Below are positions 11,665 to 22,813 of a stretch of DNA of 64,000 bases, piece by piece. The stretch comes from Clavulina sp. PMI_390. Taxonomy: Eukaryota; Basidiomycota; Agaricomycetes; Cantharellales; Hydnaceae. The number at the start of each line of letters is the position of its first letter. The first letter of the stretch is position 1. The stretch is from positions 2,668 to 66,667 of the forward strand of contig WIDE01000053.1 in NCBI GenBank assembly GCA_015039315.1. Direction: 5' to 3'. The position numbers and the translations under genes were made by a program. The notes beneath the pieces are model-generated. The model had not been told where the DNA came from, ran no database searches, and was given only the letters and a program-made list of their open reading frames with translations.

Positions 11665-12935
11665 TTAGCCTCCCTTCTTGCTACTGCTACTAGCGCTAGA
11701 TCGTTGCTTCACCCAGGGGAATGAAGGAGGTTTCGGCGGCCGCCCCGCACGGAGCTCGTTGCGTTCCCATTCCTCGTCCTCCAAATACCGGTCCACCGCT
11801 CGAGCTTCCGCGTTCCTCGTCAACGCGCTATCCACATCCCCAGCACGTCCCCTTGCTTTCTTAGCCTTCTCTCCAGAACCATCATCCGATGAGTCACTAA
11901 ACTCCTCGGCGAGAGCCACGTACGCCCGGGCAACCCTATAGTCCACCTCCTTCGTTACAAACGCAAATCGTTTCGTCGCGCGTTCCTGTGCACGCTCACG
12001 CTCGCGCGCTCGCCTCACGTGTTCTTCTGTGTTATTTGCAGGGGTGGTAATTGATTGGGACGCGTTCGCATTATTTTGATTGATGGAAGAAGAAATCATA
12101 CGTGCGTTTAGAAGTGCGCCCTGAGGGAGGTTCAGGAATCGGCGTGTATGGAGTAGATGCGGGGTGGTCGTCAGCGTGCTCGGCGGCAAGTTGTTCAAGC
12201 GTGCCAGCCGGCGACCCTAGTAGGTGGCGAGAGAAATGAGGTCAGATTTATAGCGCTGCTGGAGAAAGGTGTACTCACATCAACCCCAAGCTTGAGTGAA
12301 ATACCAGATAAAGTGTCTCCTGGCTCGATATAATACTTCCTTGGATCGGACGAGGAGGCGGTGGTCTGTAGAGAGGCCTCCTGACCAGCGGTGGATAATG
12401 ATGGGGAAGAAGAAGGAGAAGAGGATATAGTAGCGGGTACTGCAGATGAAGACGGAGCTGAGGAGATTGCTTCGCTCGCAAGAGGAGGCTCATATGTGGT
12501 AGTATTCGAGTCTTCTGTCGAATAGGGAGGGGGAGGGGGCAAATCCTTCTCTGCCTCGCAGTCCAGCCGAGAGGGAGACTGTTCCTCTTCTCCATCATCT
12601 TCGTCATCCCCGATCGTAAACATGTCATTCTCCAGCACGTCATTCACTTCCAGCCCAGTCTTGACGGTGATATCCCCATCGCTCGCTCCGCCTCGGACAG
12701 CAAGCTGCTTCGGTGGTCCACTAGCAGCCATTCCTGAGGTTTTAGAGCTCGAAGAAGTGGCACTAACCCCGCCGAGGCATGCAAGACACGGGTCGTACGC
12801 CCTCAATCGCGGATTACGGCTCTGGCATGGTGCGCAGATGTATCGCTCGCAGCACTTGGTTTGATGGACGTCCCCAGCCTCCAGAGACTTTTGGGTTATT
12901 GTCGAGGCACATGTAAGACATAGAGTAGAGCTCAT
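11665..12935 (-). CDS. Intracellular LysM-domain protein with N-terminal Cys motif
   Basis: Two exons (12935-12279 and 12216-11665, phase 0) encode 402 residues. I chose the ATG at 12935 because the frame further upstream lacks recognisable sequence. The N-terminus has paired cysteines, 'CLTCAST...KCCERYICAPC...CLACLGG', which look like a zinc-binding knuckle. A long acidic, Ser/Pro-rich low-complexity linker follows. A single LysM motif (about residues 200-245) reads 'YYIEPGDTLSGISLKLGVD', is split by the intron, then 'GRRLARLNNLPPSTL'. The C-terminus is charged ('RRARERERAQERATKRFAFV') and ends 'SFPWVKQRSS'. There is no signal peptide, so this is not a secreted chitin-binding effector; family members of this layout have no assigned role known to me. 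Confidence 0.82.
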
Positions 12936-13808
12936 TATCGAGTCAAGGTGTTGATGATAAGCGTGGCCCCTCGAGTGCTTTTTGTAGAATGGGGCGATCA
13001 GTCTGAGAGTTCCGAGTGATGTCAGTGTCACGCCAGCTGAGTCACCAGATCCTCTCCCCATAATACCATTCATACTGGTCTCTTGCTTTGATACACTACT
13101 TAGTCGTCTGGCATGACAAACACTCTGCACTGGGGCTAAGACTTCCCTCGGGGGTATACTTAATTTTTAACCTGGAATTGTGTATTCGTGGCTTCACAGT
13201 AACACTCATGAATAGCAAGTTGCTGATTGGATTCTGGCGGAATTCTAACACCTAATCTACAGAAATTACTAATTTACAGTCGCCTCCAACGTCTCAATTG
13301 ATAAGCTGACAGATCTTGACAAAAGGGAACGTGGGGAAGCCCAGCGATAGGCCAGCCCCACCGCTGCAAGGCTCTCCGCATCAGATCCAACAGCGTGATT
13401 CATTTTTGCTGATGGCGCGGAAAAATAGAAGTAAAAGTAGTGTCGTGATCAAGGAGAAAGGAAGTACGCTGAGCCTACTGGTTCTGGATTGAAGAAGGGC
13501 TCGATCTTCCGAGGGCAGAGAGCATGAAGCAAAAAGCTCTCGATTGATCTAGAGAAAAAGTTCATTCTAATCACTCTCAAACGAATTGAGGTGACGCTGC
13601 ACCGGTTAGGCAAGTGGATGGAGAAGTAACAGCCTCCATTGGATATGCTTGGCTCGTCGTGTGAGGACAAAACATTGACGCGCCACCGCGCAAGTAGTGA
13701 GGACAAGATATCTTCCTTGGAATAGAACCTATTATAGAGCGGGGCATTAGGCCGCAATGCTGAATTGAGTCGTGGATTATATTGGGGTGTCGACGCAAAG
13801 GGAAATAT
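12936..13808. other. Intergenic: LysM gene promoter and F-box copy 1 3' flank
   Basis: This 873-base stretch has no recognisable exon. Its right end (from about 13705) is homologous to sequence downstream of F-box copy 2 (from about 16738) and marks the edge of the tandem duplication. Confidence 0.5.
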
Positions 13809-15434
13809 TCAAGCATATCGGATGATCATAGCAATCCATTGTGGAGCGGTGTCTTGAGTATGCGTTATGAAGAGCCATGAGCCAGATCGTGGGCAAACTC
13901 CTTCACATTCCCAGATGCTTGGACGGGCCCCAATGTCTGAGGGCTGAGTAGGTACAGATAACACCTCTCGCTGTGTGTAAAGTGATGGATGTTCGCGACC
14001 GTGCGGCATGGCAACAAGGAGCAGCTCCTTATCGTCTGATCTGACTTTGAATCTCCTGTCATGATATGGGCCCTTAGCGAGTTGGAAATGAAGTACGGGA
14101 TCGTGGCTCCATGTCGGAACTGAGTATTCGTTCCAACGCCAGGGCTCGCTACTAAGCGGCAGATCATGGCGGGTCCCAGCATCGGACACGGCCACCATTG
14201 CGTAGAAATTGTACTGAGGCGTGGTGCATTGCACTCGAACAACAGTGAAAATCTCTTGCTCTGAAACTCGCAATATGCCTGGTGCAGAGACATCGTAGTT
14301 TATGTGGCCACAGGATTTATAATCATCCCCTCGGACACCGGAGACGCAAAATGTTCCACCACCACCAGGATGAGGTTTCGACGCTGGGTCGGCTAAAAGG
14401 CCCAAATGGAGATCATTGCCGATTACCTCGCCGCGAACTCGTAACACGGCTCCACCAAAGGTGACTACTACTGTCTCGAAAGAAGTAGGTGTCGGACGTT
14501 CTACCGCATATTTGATGGTATCTCCACTCCTTGGATCCCACAGAATCGCTACTTCCTCGCCTTCTGGGCAAATCACTGCTGATCGACTTGATAGTGAAAG
14601 GCTAGATCCTGGATCATCGGTCCAGGTCATCATGCGTCCTGTTTGATGGAAGGAGGGGTAGACAGTTTCAGAAAATTCGACCTGGAATGTAATCATCTTG
14701 GATGAATAACTACGATGACTATGGTCAGTCTATCTGTTGGGATAGTGAGTGGAGTAGGCAGCTTACATTTGATCTCTGAGCTCGCCAATAACGACGATGC
14801 AATAGATTGATTGTGATTCTGGATCATATCGTGGGTTCTGTAGATAGACGTGTGGGTGTTGGCCAGAGGGTAACTCAAGCTGGAAAGTCGCGACGGGGAG
14901 TCGAGCAACTGGATCACCTGTTTCGACACCGTAAGTATCCCAGCACAGCAGGTGAGCGGCTGGACCAGATTGAGAAGCTCTAGCGATGGCTACGACCCAT
15001 CGACCACCGGGGGTTAATCGCATAGCCCATGGCTGGAGGGTGAGGTTAGGGTCATGACCCAGCTGGAATTGTGTTCGCTCGCCCCGCGGGGGAGGCAGCC
15101 AGTAATTCGGATGCGTGGCTCGTGAAATCCTCTCTTTTCGGGTAGCCAATCGACTAAGCGCAGAAAGCTCTAACGAGCCGAAGTTATCAGGCAAAGGCAC
15201 ATCCTCGTCTCGGAGGAGGTGGCGGCAGTAAGCTGACCAGAACGACTTTGAAAGTCCAATTGATTGATAGAATTTCGTTGAGATCTGTATAAGGCGGTTA
15301 GATATTATCAGCTTCTACTTTGTTTTCTTGAAATCGAAACCGTTCACCCAAGACAGTCGAATCAGACTGATAACATCCAGACACTCTGTGATACGTAGTA
15401 CCAGTTCAACTGGAAGGTAGTCCAGCTGCGTCAT
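13809..15434 (-). CDS. F-box protein, tandem copy 1
   Basis: Three exons (15434-15348, 15284-14767, 14709-13809) sum exactly to 501 residues. The N-terminus is an F-box: 'LDYLPVELVLRITECLDVIS', 'LIRLSW', then 'STKFYQSIGLSKSFWSAYCR'. The F-box binds Skp1 in an SCF ubiquitin ligase. The rest ('ATRKERISRATHPNYW', 'MRLTPGGRWVVAIA', 'HLLCWDTYG') looks like a beta-rich substrate-binding region of a type common in Agaricomycete F-box expansions, without a named domain. It pairs with copy 2 at 16840-18460: exons 1 and 2 have identical lengths (87 and 518 bases) and the same intron phases. Substrate unknown. Confidence 0.82.
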
Positions 15435-16229
15435 GGCGCCAAGTGATAGCACGATAATTCTTTATGCACAACTTGAAGGCGTGCTAGTTTTTGGTGAATG
15501 ACCCGGGCCACTGAAACGTCGAGGTTGGCGGCCAAACATCCCCGACAAAACGAAGTGGAGGGTTTTATCGTGAATCCTTTCAATTCAGTAAACTTTTTCA
15601 CAATCTGCGCCCGGGACTCTAACGGCGCTTAAATATTGCCTTGCGTCTTCTCCGCCAATTCTTTATATTCCTCTATAGAGTGACTTCACAGATTATCCAT
15701 AATGAAGCTTTCCCATCGCATGGTATGGCTCAAGTGTGGGCCACCCATCTAATATTCTACTCCTGCGATGCGGACCCCCAACGGTCCCGAGTCAGCATGC
15801 CACAAATCACAATGTGACTTCCGTCACCCCTTACTCTCCGTTCTCCTTGGACGCTCGATCCAATCATAACAAAGCGAAGATAACTGTGAAAATCGTATAG
15901 AAATGCACTTTATCGCTCCTGCGGTGTTGTTGGATTGGATCCATAAGTTCTTCAAGAGCTGCTCTATCTGCCGAATTTTCTTTGCCAGCGCTTTTTGCCA
16001 TATATCGATTTCTCAATCCGTCCGCGTAGCTGCTAGTCTTTCCCATACACTCCAGTGAATCATTTTATCAAATTTCAGTGAGAAATAGCCACGTTTTGGT
16101 TCATTGTTGTGTTTTGTCGGGGACGGGGCGCTTGCCGCCGCTACATTTGGTTCCGTGCCACGAACATGATCATCTTCCCGGAGCGACAGCATTGCGAAAC
16201 AAGGCATAACTTTCGGGCGCTGGATCTTA
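15435..16229. other. Upstream region of F-box copy 1
   Basis: This is the counterpart of 18461-18791 in the duplicated unit but is about 460 bases longer. Most of the extra length lies between two 13-bp inverted repeats (15539-15551 and 16111-16123). No coding exon is recognised. Confidence 0.5.
15539..16123. mobile_element. Possible small inverted-repeat insertion (MITE-like)
   Basis: TCCCCGACAAAAC at 15539-15551 recurs as its exact reverse complement at 16111-16123. The 585-bp segment lies in the F-box copy 1 upstream region, which is about 460 bp longer than the matching region of copy 2. No clear target-site duplication or transposase is visible, so this is tentative. Confidence 0.3.
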
Positions 16230-16300
16230 TTAGGGTACAAGTCTTTCAAGTACCCGCACTGATTCCGCGCCTCCTTTGTGAATTTTTTATTGGGTTGGGC
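16230..16300 (-). pseudogene. Fragment of PNPO 3' exon (duplication remnant)
   Basis: On the minus strand this reads '...AESVRVLERLVP' then stop TAA at 16232-16230. It matches the very C-terminus of the complete PNPO gene ('...[12 protein letters not shown]' stop) at 18792 onward. DNA similarity continues past both stops into the 3' flank. Nothing of the rest of PNPO is found here. It is the truncated edge of the tandem duplication that made the two F-box genes. Confidence 0.75.
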
Positions 16301-16839
16301 TCTAGCGGATCTGAACTGTGTGATATTCGACCCGCAATAGTTATCCTCCCCTTCAATACCCTAGCGGGTGGGCCGATAGATTGTAAAGCAGTGTGCGGTG
16401 GAAAAGCCCAGTGGTAGGTCGGCTCACCCCTGTAGACTCCTCTTGCCCACAAAATAACATCCCACAGCGTAGCATTGTGCTGTCATAATACAGAAAAGAG
16501 GGGGGTAGAGGCACTATTTTGATTGAGGAGATGGAAATGCGCGTCCGCCGGGTTTTGATCGAACGAGAGTTTGCTTGCGAAGACAGCGAGTAGTGCAACG
16601 GTTTACAGAGAGGACACCATCCCATATCCAATATCCCTCAAGCAGGTTGAGGGGGCCACACGCGAGCCTTTCAAGCGGTAAAAGGATTGCCGTCCACTGA
16701 ATATGCATGCATATTGTCTTACAGCGAATAGGAAGTCTGAACAGGATACAGTCCCTGTTCTACAACCTATTACAGAGATTATTGCACTATGGTGGTCGAG
16801 TGTTCTGTAGATCGGGGTATTGATGCAAAGGGGAGATAC
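16301..16839. other. Gene-free junction of the tandem duplication
   Basis: This stretch lies between the PNPO fragment and the F-box copy 2 stop. From about 16738 it is homologous to 13705 onward (3' flank of F-box copy 1); the remainder shows no coding features. Confidence 0.5.
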
Positions 16840-18460
16840 TCAGGCATATCGGAGTACCATAGCGGTCCATTGCGTGGAGGCGCCTTTAGTATGCCTCGTG
16901 AAAAGCCACGAGCCAGACCTTGCGCAGACTCCTCCGCATTCCCAGGCCGCAGGGTGGGTACCAATGTCTGAGTGTCGAGTAGGTGTGGTTAACAGAACTC
17001 TTTGTGTGCGGAGCATTGGATGCTCGCGATCGTGAGGCAGGGCAAGAAGCAGAAGCTCCTTATCGTCTGGGCCAATCCCGACTCTCTTGTCAGAATCGGG
17101 AATCGCAACAAGTCGGAAATGAAGGACGGGATCCTCGCTCCATGTTGGAACTGAATATTCGTTCCATCTCCAGGGCTCATTTTTCGATGGTAGATCACGG
17201 AGGATCCCAGCATCGGACACGCCTAACATTGCGTAGAAACTGTACTCCGATGTAGCGCACTGCGCTCGGACAACAGTAATAATCTCTTGTTCTGAAACTC
17301 GAAACATCCCTGGTGCAGTGATATCATAGCTCATGTGCTCAACAAAGGCACGATCACGACTGCCTGGGAACCCGGAGACGCAAAACGTCCCAGAGAGGCG
17401 CTGTGACGCTGAGTGGGCCGAAAAGCACAGAGTAAGACTGCTGCCGATCACCTCGCCGCGAACTCGTAGCACAGCTCCACTAAAAGTGACGATTATCGTT
17501 TCAAAAGAGGTCATTGTCGGATGTTGTACCGCGTGGTTGATCGGCTCGCCACCCCATGAGTCCCACAGAATTGCTGTTTCCTCACCCCCAGGACAAATCA
17601 CCACCCATCGACCTGACAGGGAAAGTTTGGAGCCTGGATTATCGTTCCACAGGATCACGCGCCCATTTCGATGGAATGACGGGCGAAGCTGCTCAGAAAA
17701 TCCCAGCTCTATTGTAACCATCTTGGACGAATACCTACCAGGGCTAATAGTTAGTCCTATGTGTTAGGAAAATGAAGTCGGCAACTAACATTTGATTTCT
17801 GAAGCCGCTGATAATGAGAACACAGTAGAATGATTGTGAGCTTGCGTCATATTGTGGGTCCTCTAGAAGGACATATGAGTCTGGGCGAGAGGGTGACTCA
17901 AACTGAAAAGTTGCGACGGGAAGCCGAGCCTCTGGATCACCTGTTTTGGTTTTGTAGGTATCCCAGCACAGCAAGTGAGTTGCTGGACCAGAGCGAGAAG
18001 TCCTAGCGAGGGCTATGATCCATCGACCACCAGGGGTGAGGCGCATCGACCAGTGTTGGAGAGTGAGGCTGGGGTCATGGCCCAGCTGGAATTGCGTTCG
18101 CTCGCCTTGCAGCGGAGCCATCCAGTAGTTCGGATGCGTGGCCCTTGCGATCCTCTCTTTACGGGTAGCTAATCGGATAAGCTTAGGAACCTCTGAAGAG
18201 CTGAAGTCATTAGGCAAAAGCAAGCCCTCGTCTCGGAGTAGGTGGCGGCAGTAAGTGAACCAGAACGACTTCGAAAGCCCGATGGCTTGATGAAATCTTT
18301 TTGAGACCTGAATGTTGGCGTGTGAACTTTGTCAGCATACACTTTGGTTTCCTGAGAGCGAAACAGATGTGACCCAAGACAATCGAATCAGGCTGATGAC
18401 ATCAAGACACTCCGTGATATGTAAGACCAACTCGAACGGAAGGAGCTCCAGCGGTGCCAT
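16840..18460 (-). CDS. F-box protein, tandem copy 2
   Basis: Three exons (18460-18374, 18307-17790, 17734-16840) give exactly 499 residues. The F-box reads 'LELLPFELVLHITECLDVIS' and 'LIRLSW', then 'SKRFHQAIGLSKSFW'. The body repeats that of copy 1: 'ATRKERIARATHPNYW', 'MRLTPGGRWIIALA', 'HLLCWDTYK', 'SEQEIITVVRAQC' and the same C-terminal 'RYA' stop. The second intron starts GTTAGT where copy 1 has GTAAGC. Both copies stay open throughout, so both may still be functional. By family it is a substrate adaptor of an SCF ubiquitin ligase; the target is unknown. Confidence 0.82.
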
Positions 18461-18791
18461 GATTCCAACTGATGGCACGGCACGCCCACACGAATGGCTC
18501 GATTAGTGTTGTGTGACGCGGGCTAATCAAGAGCCGAAGGGGGAGGCCAAACATTTGGCTCGAGGCACCGAAAGCTCAACCCCTCCGAGCGACAGCATTT
18601 GCACATATATATCCTTCATTTTCACACATTTATTTTACGACATTTTGGTAGTTACAGGCTAGATGGATTTATCAGCAAAAATTAGGACGAAGCAGCAAGT
18701 CCGTGTCTGCTATGGGTACTCGAGCTGGGTACTACTCCCTGGAAAGATGACATTGCAAACTACGGAGTCCCATTTTCGACAGTGGGAATTA
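18461..18791. other. Intergenic: F-box copy 2 promoter and PNPO 3' flank
   Basis: This 331-base interval contains an AT-rich 'catatatatcc' near 18603. It is alignable in part with 15435-16229 of the left duplicate. Confidence 0.5.
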
Positions 18792-19687
18792 TCAGGGCGC
18801 AAGTCTTTCAATTGTCCATACTGATTCTGCGCTTTCGTCTGTGTCGCTTGACTGAGTTTTCCGATACCGTACTCGGTCATGCAATCGGCTCGGTTTTCCA
18901 GCCCAAAACTCTACCTCACTGGAGGAAAGAACACGAAGAAATATCAGAATTCATGAAATCGGAGCCCAAGTCGAGAGCATCAAACAGGAACTCACAAGGG
19001 TACGATTCGCCATCCTCCCCAGAATTCTGGCGGGGGTACCTGGACTTCTCCAGGGGCCTTAGATATCCTTTCGCCTTTCTCACCAACAGAGACAGCGCCG
19101 AATCTCTCCTCGAGTTTTTCATATCGATTTGTCACCTCCCCTTCTCCAACAACAGTACTTTGTCGGCTCGCCCATGCTCCGATCCGACTACCAAGAGGCC
19201 GGGAATTATAATAGTCATCGCTCTCCCGCCGATCTACCATCTCTGCTTTCCCAACCACACGCACTTGGCGATGCATTTCGCGCCAGTAGAACGCGAGAGA
19301 CGCATACGGGTTTGCGAGCAGTTCGCGCGACTTGCGCGATGTGTAGTTTGTGAAGAGAACAAAGCCTCGAGCATCGACAGATTTCAGGAGGACCACTCTG
19401 GAAGAAGGGATAGCGATTGGGGTAGAGGTAGGGTTCGAAGGGTCTGTGAGTGTCAACAACGTTGTGCCGAGCGTCATCGTCTCAGGCTCGAAGACCCGCG
19501 AGTCCTCTTGGGCAGTTTTGAACCAGAGCTTGAATTGCTCGATTGGTGATGGGAGGACGGATGAAGGCGAAAGCGCATCTTCTGATTTATACGTTGATCT
19601 TGTGGTGATTTTGACCACAGGCTCGACCGTGGAGCCTTCCTTCTCGACCTCATTGAGGGCGGGGGGCGGGGCGGCAAAGTCCGTCAT
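18792..19687 (-). CDS. PDX3: Pyridoxamine/pyridoxine 5'-phosphate oxidase (PNPO)
   Basis: FMN enzyme that oxidises pyridoxamine- or pyridoxine-5'-phosphate to pyridoxal phosphate. Two exons (19687-18996 and 18918-18792) give exactly 272 residues. Diagnostic motifs run in order: '[20 protein letters not shown]', '[19 protein letters not shown]', '[18 protein letters not shown]', '[16 protein letters not shown]', '[18 protein letters not shown]', 'RLHDRVRYR', and the canonical end 'WTIERLAP'. The intron interrupts the 'VPF|EVEFW' codon. The frame stays open upstream to a GTG at 19783 and encodes a basic, Ser-rich stretch that looks like a mitochondrial presequence but has no ATG; I therefore take the ATG at 19687. 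The 3' end was copied to 16230-16300 by the tandem duplication. Confidence 0.93.
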
Positions 19688-20587
19688 GGTGTGACGTGAT
19701 CGGAATGAAGAATATGTGGCTTTGGAGGTATATGCACAAGATATCCGACTGAAGGCCCTCAGCCTATAGTAAGGGAACTTCACCGATCTGAGTCACTGCC
19801 AAACGGCCGATTGGGTCGCGCGTGGGAATCCGCCGTTTGTTTGGGCGCTGGTGTGCCGATTCGTCGGATCCCAAGCGTGACCAGTTTTTTTCCATCACTA
19901 CTGTCGTGGTTGCTTGGTTCTTGTCTTGGGCGCAGCTCTTCCCTCCTCGCGTAAATCTCGATCGTGGGTAGCTCAACGTCTCTGGGACATTCAACGGTTT
20001 CACGGGAGCAGCAACGAAATTTTTTGCCACCTGCCACCATACGATATGGGACAAAATCATTCACTGTATTAGTTTATGCTCAATCTAATACAACCATCAC
20101 CACAATATGAAGCTTGTTAACCTGAGTCCGGAAACTACGCCAAATTTTGTTCGCATAGGTCCTAGCTTCATGGTCAATATCGTAGGGAACCAGCTTCGGC
20201 CACTCGAAGAGAGCAGTCATCGTTTTCGGACCCATCATTAAACCCCCAAAGCCCTGGGTTGCCCAATACGTAACTCTTCGTGTGCCGGGTGCCACGAGAA
20301 AGGCGTAGATCAATCCATAAGATCGGTAAGTGCGTCATGCCTCACCATTTGACAGGGTCAGAGGTCTTCTCTATACAAATCCTAGGAAGCGCGGCCGCAC
20401 TACTTGTCCAGGATGATCGTGATGCGCGTTTTCTACTCCCTCGCTACCCTCCAGCGATGCGGTGCCCGTCGGCGTTCAGAGACCGTACTGCGCGGTTTGA
20501 CTATAAATACTGCAACATTTTGGACCTCATTCAGGGATCCTTTCCTAGCTCCGACTTCTGAATCTATCGTGAGTACGGTGCCCAAGG
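19688..20587. other. Divergent intergenic, PNPO and sedolisin 1
   Basis: About 900 bases separate the PNPO and sedolisin 1 starts. A minus-strand open frame at 20080-20313 has no recognisable motif and no convincing exon partner. The right end carries the sedolisin TATA box. Confidence 0.5.
20502..20509 (+). promoter_or_regulatory. TATA box of sedolisin 1
   Basis: A 'TATAAATA' match lies about 80 bases upstream of the sedolisin 1 ATG. The second sedolisin has an equivalent element at the same spacing. Confidence 0.55.
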
Positions 20588-22813
20588 ATGTGGCCCTGTT
20601 TCATCAAAGCTCTTGCTGCTGCCACTCTTGCTACTGCAACACCCCTCTCGGATTTCGTCCTCAAGTCATCCTCTAGCCCTCCAGCAGGATGGCGAGCAAC
20701 TGGATACCCATCTCCCTCATATCTCATCACCCTTCGTATTGGACTTGCCCAGCCTAATCTTCCGTTGCTCGAACAACACTTGCTCCAGATCGCCGACCCA
20801 AGCCACGCTCGGTGGAGAGAGCATCTATCCAAGGAAGAGGTCGAGGAACTGAGTGCTCCTTCCAAGGAAGCATTGATCGCGGTGGAATCGTGGTTGGCCG
20901 AATTCGGTCTTGACGACAACCCCTTGGAGCGAACTGCTGCAAATGATTGGCTCATCATTCATAACGTCCCCATTAACCAGGCTGAGCGCTTGCTCAATAC
21001 CACGTACTCCATTTTCACTCACTACGAAAGTGGAAGGCAGGTCGTCCGCACGACGAGCTATCGGGTCCCCGCTATTATCGATGAATACGTCGACGTCGTA
21101 CAGCCCACAGACTATTTTGGAGTAGGAATGAAGGCTTTGTCTAGCTCGGTCAAGATTGAAGACACGTTGGGGCCGTCGACGACCTATAACATCACTCTGT
21201 CTCAACTCAAGGACCTGTACGGAATCACAGGGTACACACCCTCTGGGAAGAACAGCCTGGTTGGTGTAACAGGGTAAGACCAATGGTTGAAAGGCAATAC
21301 TTAGAACGTGTCAATTAATGCCTGATACTTTATGATTCAGATACCTCGAGGAATACGCAAACCTTGTCGACTTGGAGCTATTCTATGAGACATTCCTTCC
21401 CCAAGCCGCAAACACGACACTAAACGTCGAGCTAATCAATGGTCTGCAGACCCCTATTGACCTTGACATTCAGCGATGCTTATTGAACTTCCTATTCAGG
21501 CGCAAACAATTCACAAAATGTTGCGGACGCTGGTGTTGAGGCTGTAAGTGGTTCACCGCTCTCTACAACCATGCGGTACTAATTCAACCCCATTTCCAGG
21601 ATCTGGATGTCCAATGGGCGGGCGGCCTCACAGTGAGTCAAGCAGAATCGATTACCAGTCCCTCTATTTCTATAGCATGCTTATACGGTCTTATCTCAAA
21701 AGTGGCCCATTCCCAATACTTTCTACTCAACATATGGTCGTGGACAAAACACCCAGCCAAACATCAGTTACGAGGATAACGGCAACGAGCCGTACGTTTG
21801 CGTCACTCCTCATTGCCATTTACCACTGATAATTCGATGCTTTACCTGTCTAGTTATGACGTGTTCCTCAACTACCTCTTGTCGCTACCTTCGAGCGAAC
21901 TGCCGCAAACCTTGACCACCAGCTATGGTGCGCTCGTTATTACTTCTTTCCGTCGCTTCTGATGTCTGGTCGGCTGAATTGGACACATTTACTTCTTCAG
22001 CTGAGGCCGAGTCCGACGTCCCTCTCAACTACGCCCGAAAGGTCTGCGCTCTGTATGGCGCAGTGGCAGCACGCGGCGTCAGCGCGCTTCACTCAAGTGG
22101 TGATGGCGGTGTTGGCAATGGGAACTCCACTCTTGCATGCTACACTCCCAATAGGTTCGCTCCTCGTTTCCCTTCTTCGTGCCCGTATGTCACCGCCGTT
22201 GGTGGAACATACCTCATCCCTGAGACGGCAGTTAGCTTCTCTGGCGGCGGGTTCAGTGACTACTTCCCGCGCCCGGCGTGGCAAGATGACGTTGTTGATA
22301 AGTATCTCAGCACACAGCTGAAGGGAACCTATGAAGGGCTTTTCAATGTCTCTGGGCGGGCACTCCCTGATATCGCAGCACAATCCGTCCGTTTCGCTGT
22401 TGTCTATCAGGGCCAAGTTGCACACGTTTCTGGCACGAGTGCATCTTGCCCTGCTTTTGCCGGAGTAGTCGCCCTCCTAAACGATGCGCTTGTTTCCAAA
22501 GGCGAAAAACCCTTGGGTTGGTTGTAAGTCATATTGTTGTCTCACACGTTGAGGAATCGATACATTCGTCTCCTTTCAGGAATCCGTGGATTTATTCGCT
22601 CAAGGATGGATTCAACGATATTACAACTGGTAGTAACCCTGGTAAAGCTCCAGTTATTCTGCCTGCTCTTGATTATTCTCATCTCATCGATTCTCTTGCT
22701 GTTACTCAGGATGCGGAACGGATGGCTTCAATGCCACGGAGGGTTGGGACCCCGTTACGGGCTTTGGAACGCCCAACTTCCCAGTGTTGTTGAAGCAGGT
22801 CACACCAAGCTAA
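20588..22813 (+). CDS. Sedolisin (S53 tripeptidyl peptidase), tandem copy 1
   Basis: A secreted acid serine-carboxyl protease of about 570 residues. The ATG at 20588 opens a short signal peptide ('MWPCFIKALAAATLATATP'). The pro-domain (about residues 30-210) carries 'LLQIADPSHARWREHLSKEE' and 'NDWLIIHNVPINQAERLLNT'. Exon 1 ends 'GKNSLVGVTG'; about seven further exons follow. The catalytic Glu and Asp lie in 'VEADLDVQW' (E and D four apart, split by an intron), the oxyanion Asp in 'SSGDGGVGN', and the nucleophile in 'SGTSASCPAFAG'. The calcium site is 'FNDITTGSNPG...GWDPVTGFGTPNF'. Stop TAA at 22811-22813. All key residues are intact. Fungal sedolisins degrade peptides in acid environments. 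The next gene is its tandem paralogue. Confidence 0.93.

Noticed and set aside
20080..20313. 77-codon minus-strand open frame between PNPO and sedolisin 1
   Set aside because: Composition is protein-like, but there is no family match I recognise and no plausible continuation.
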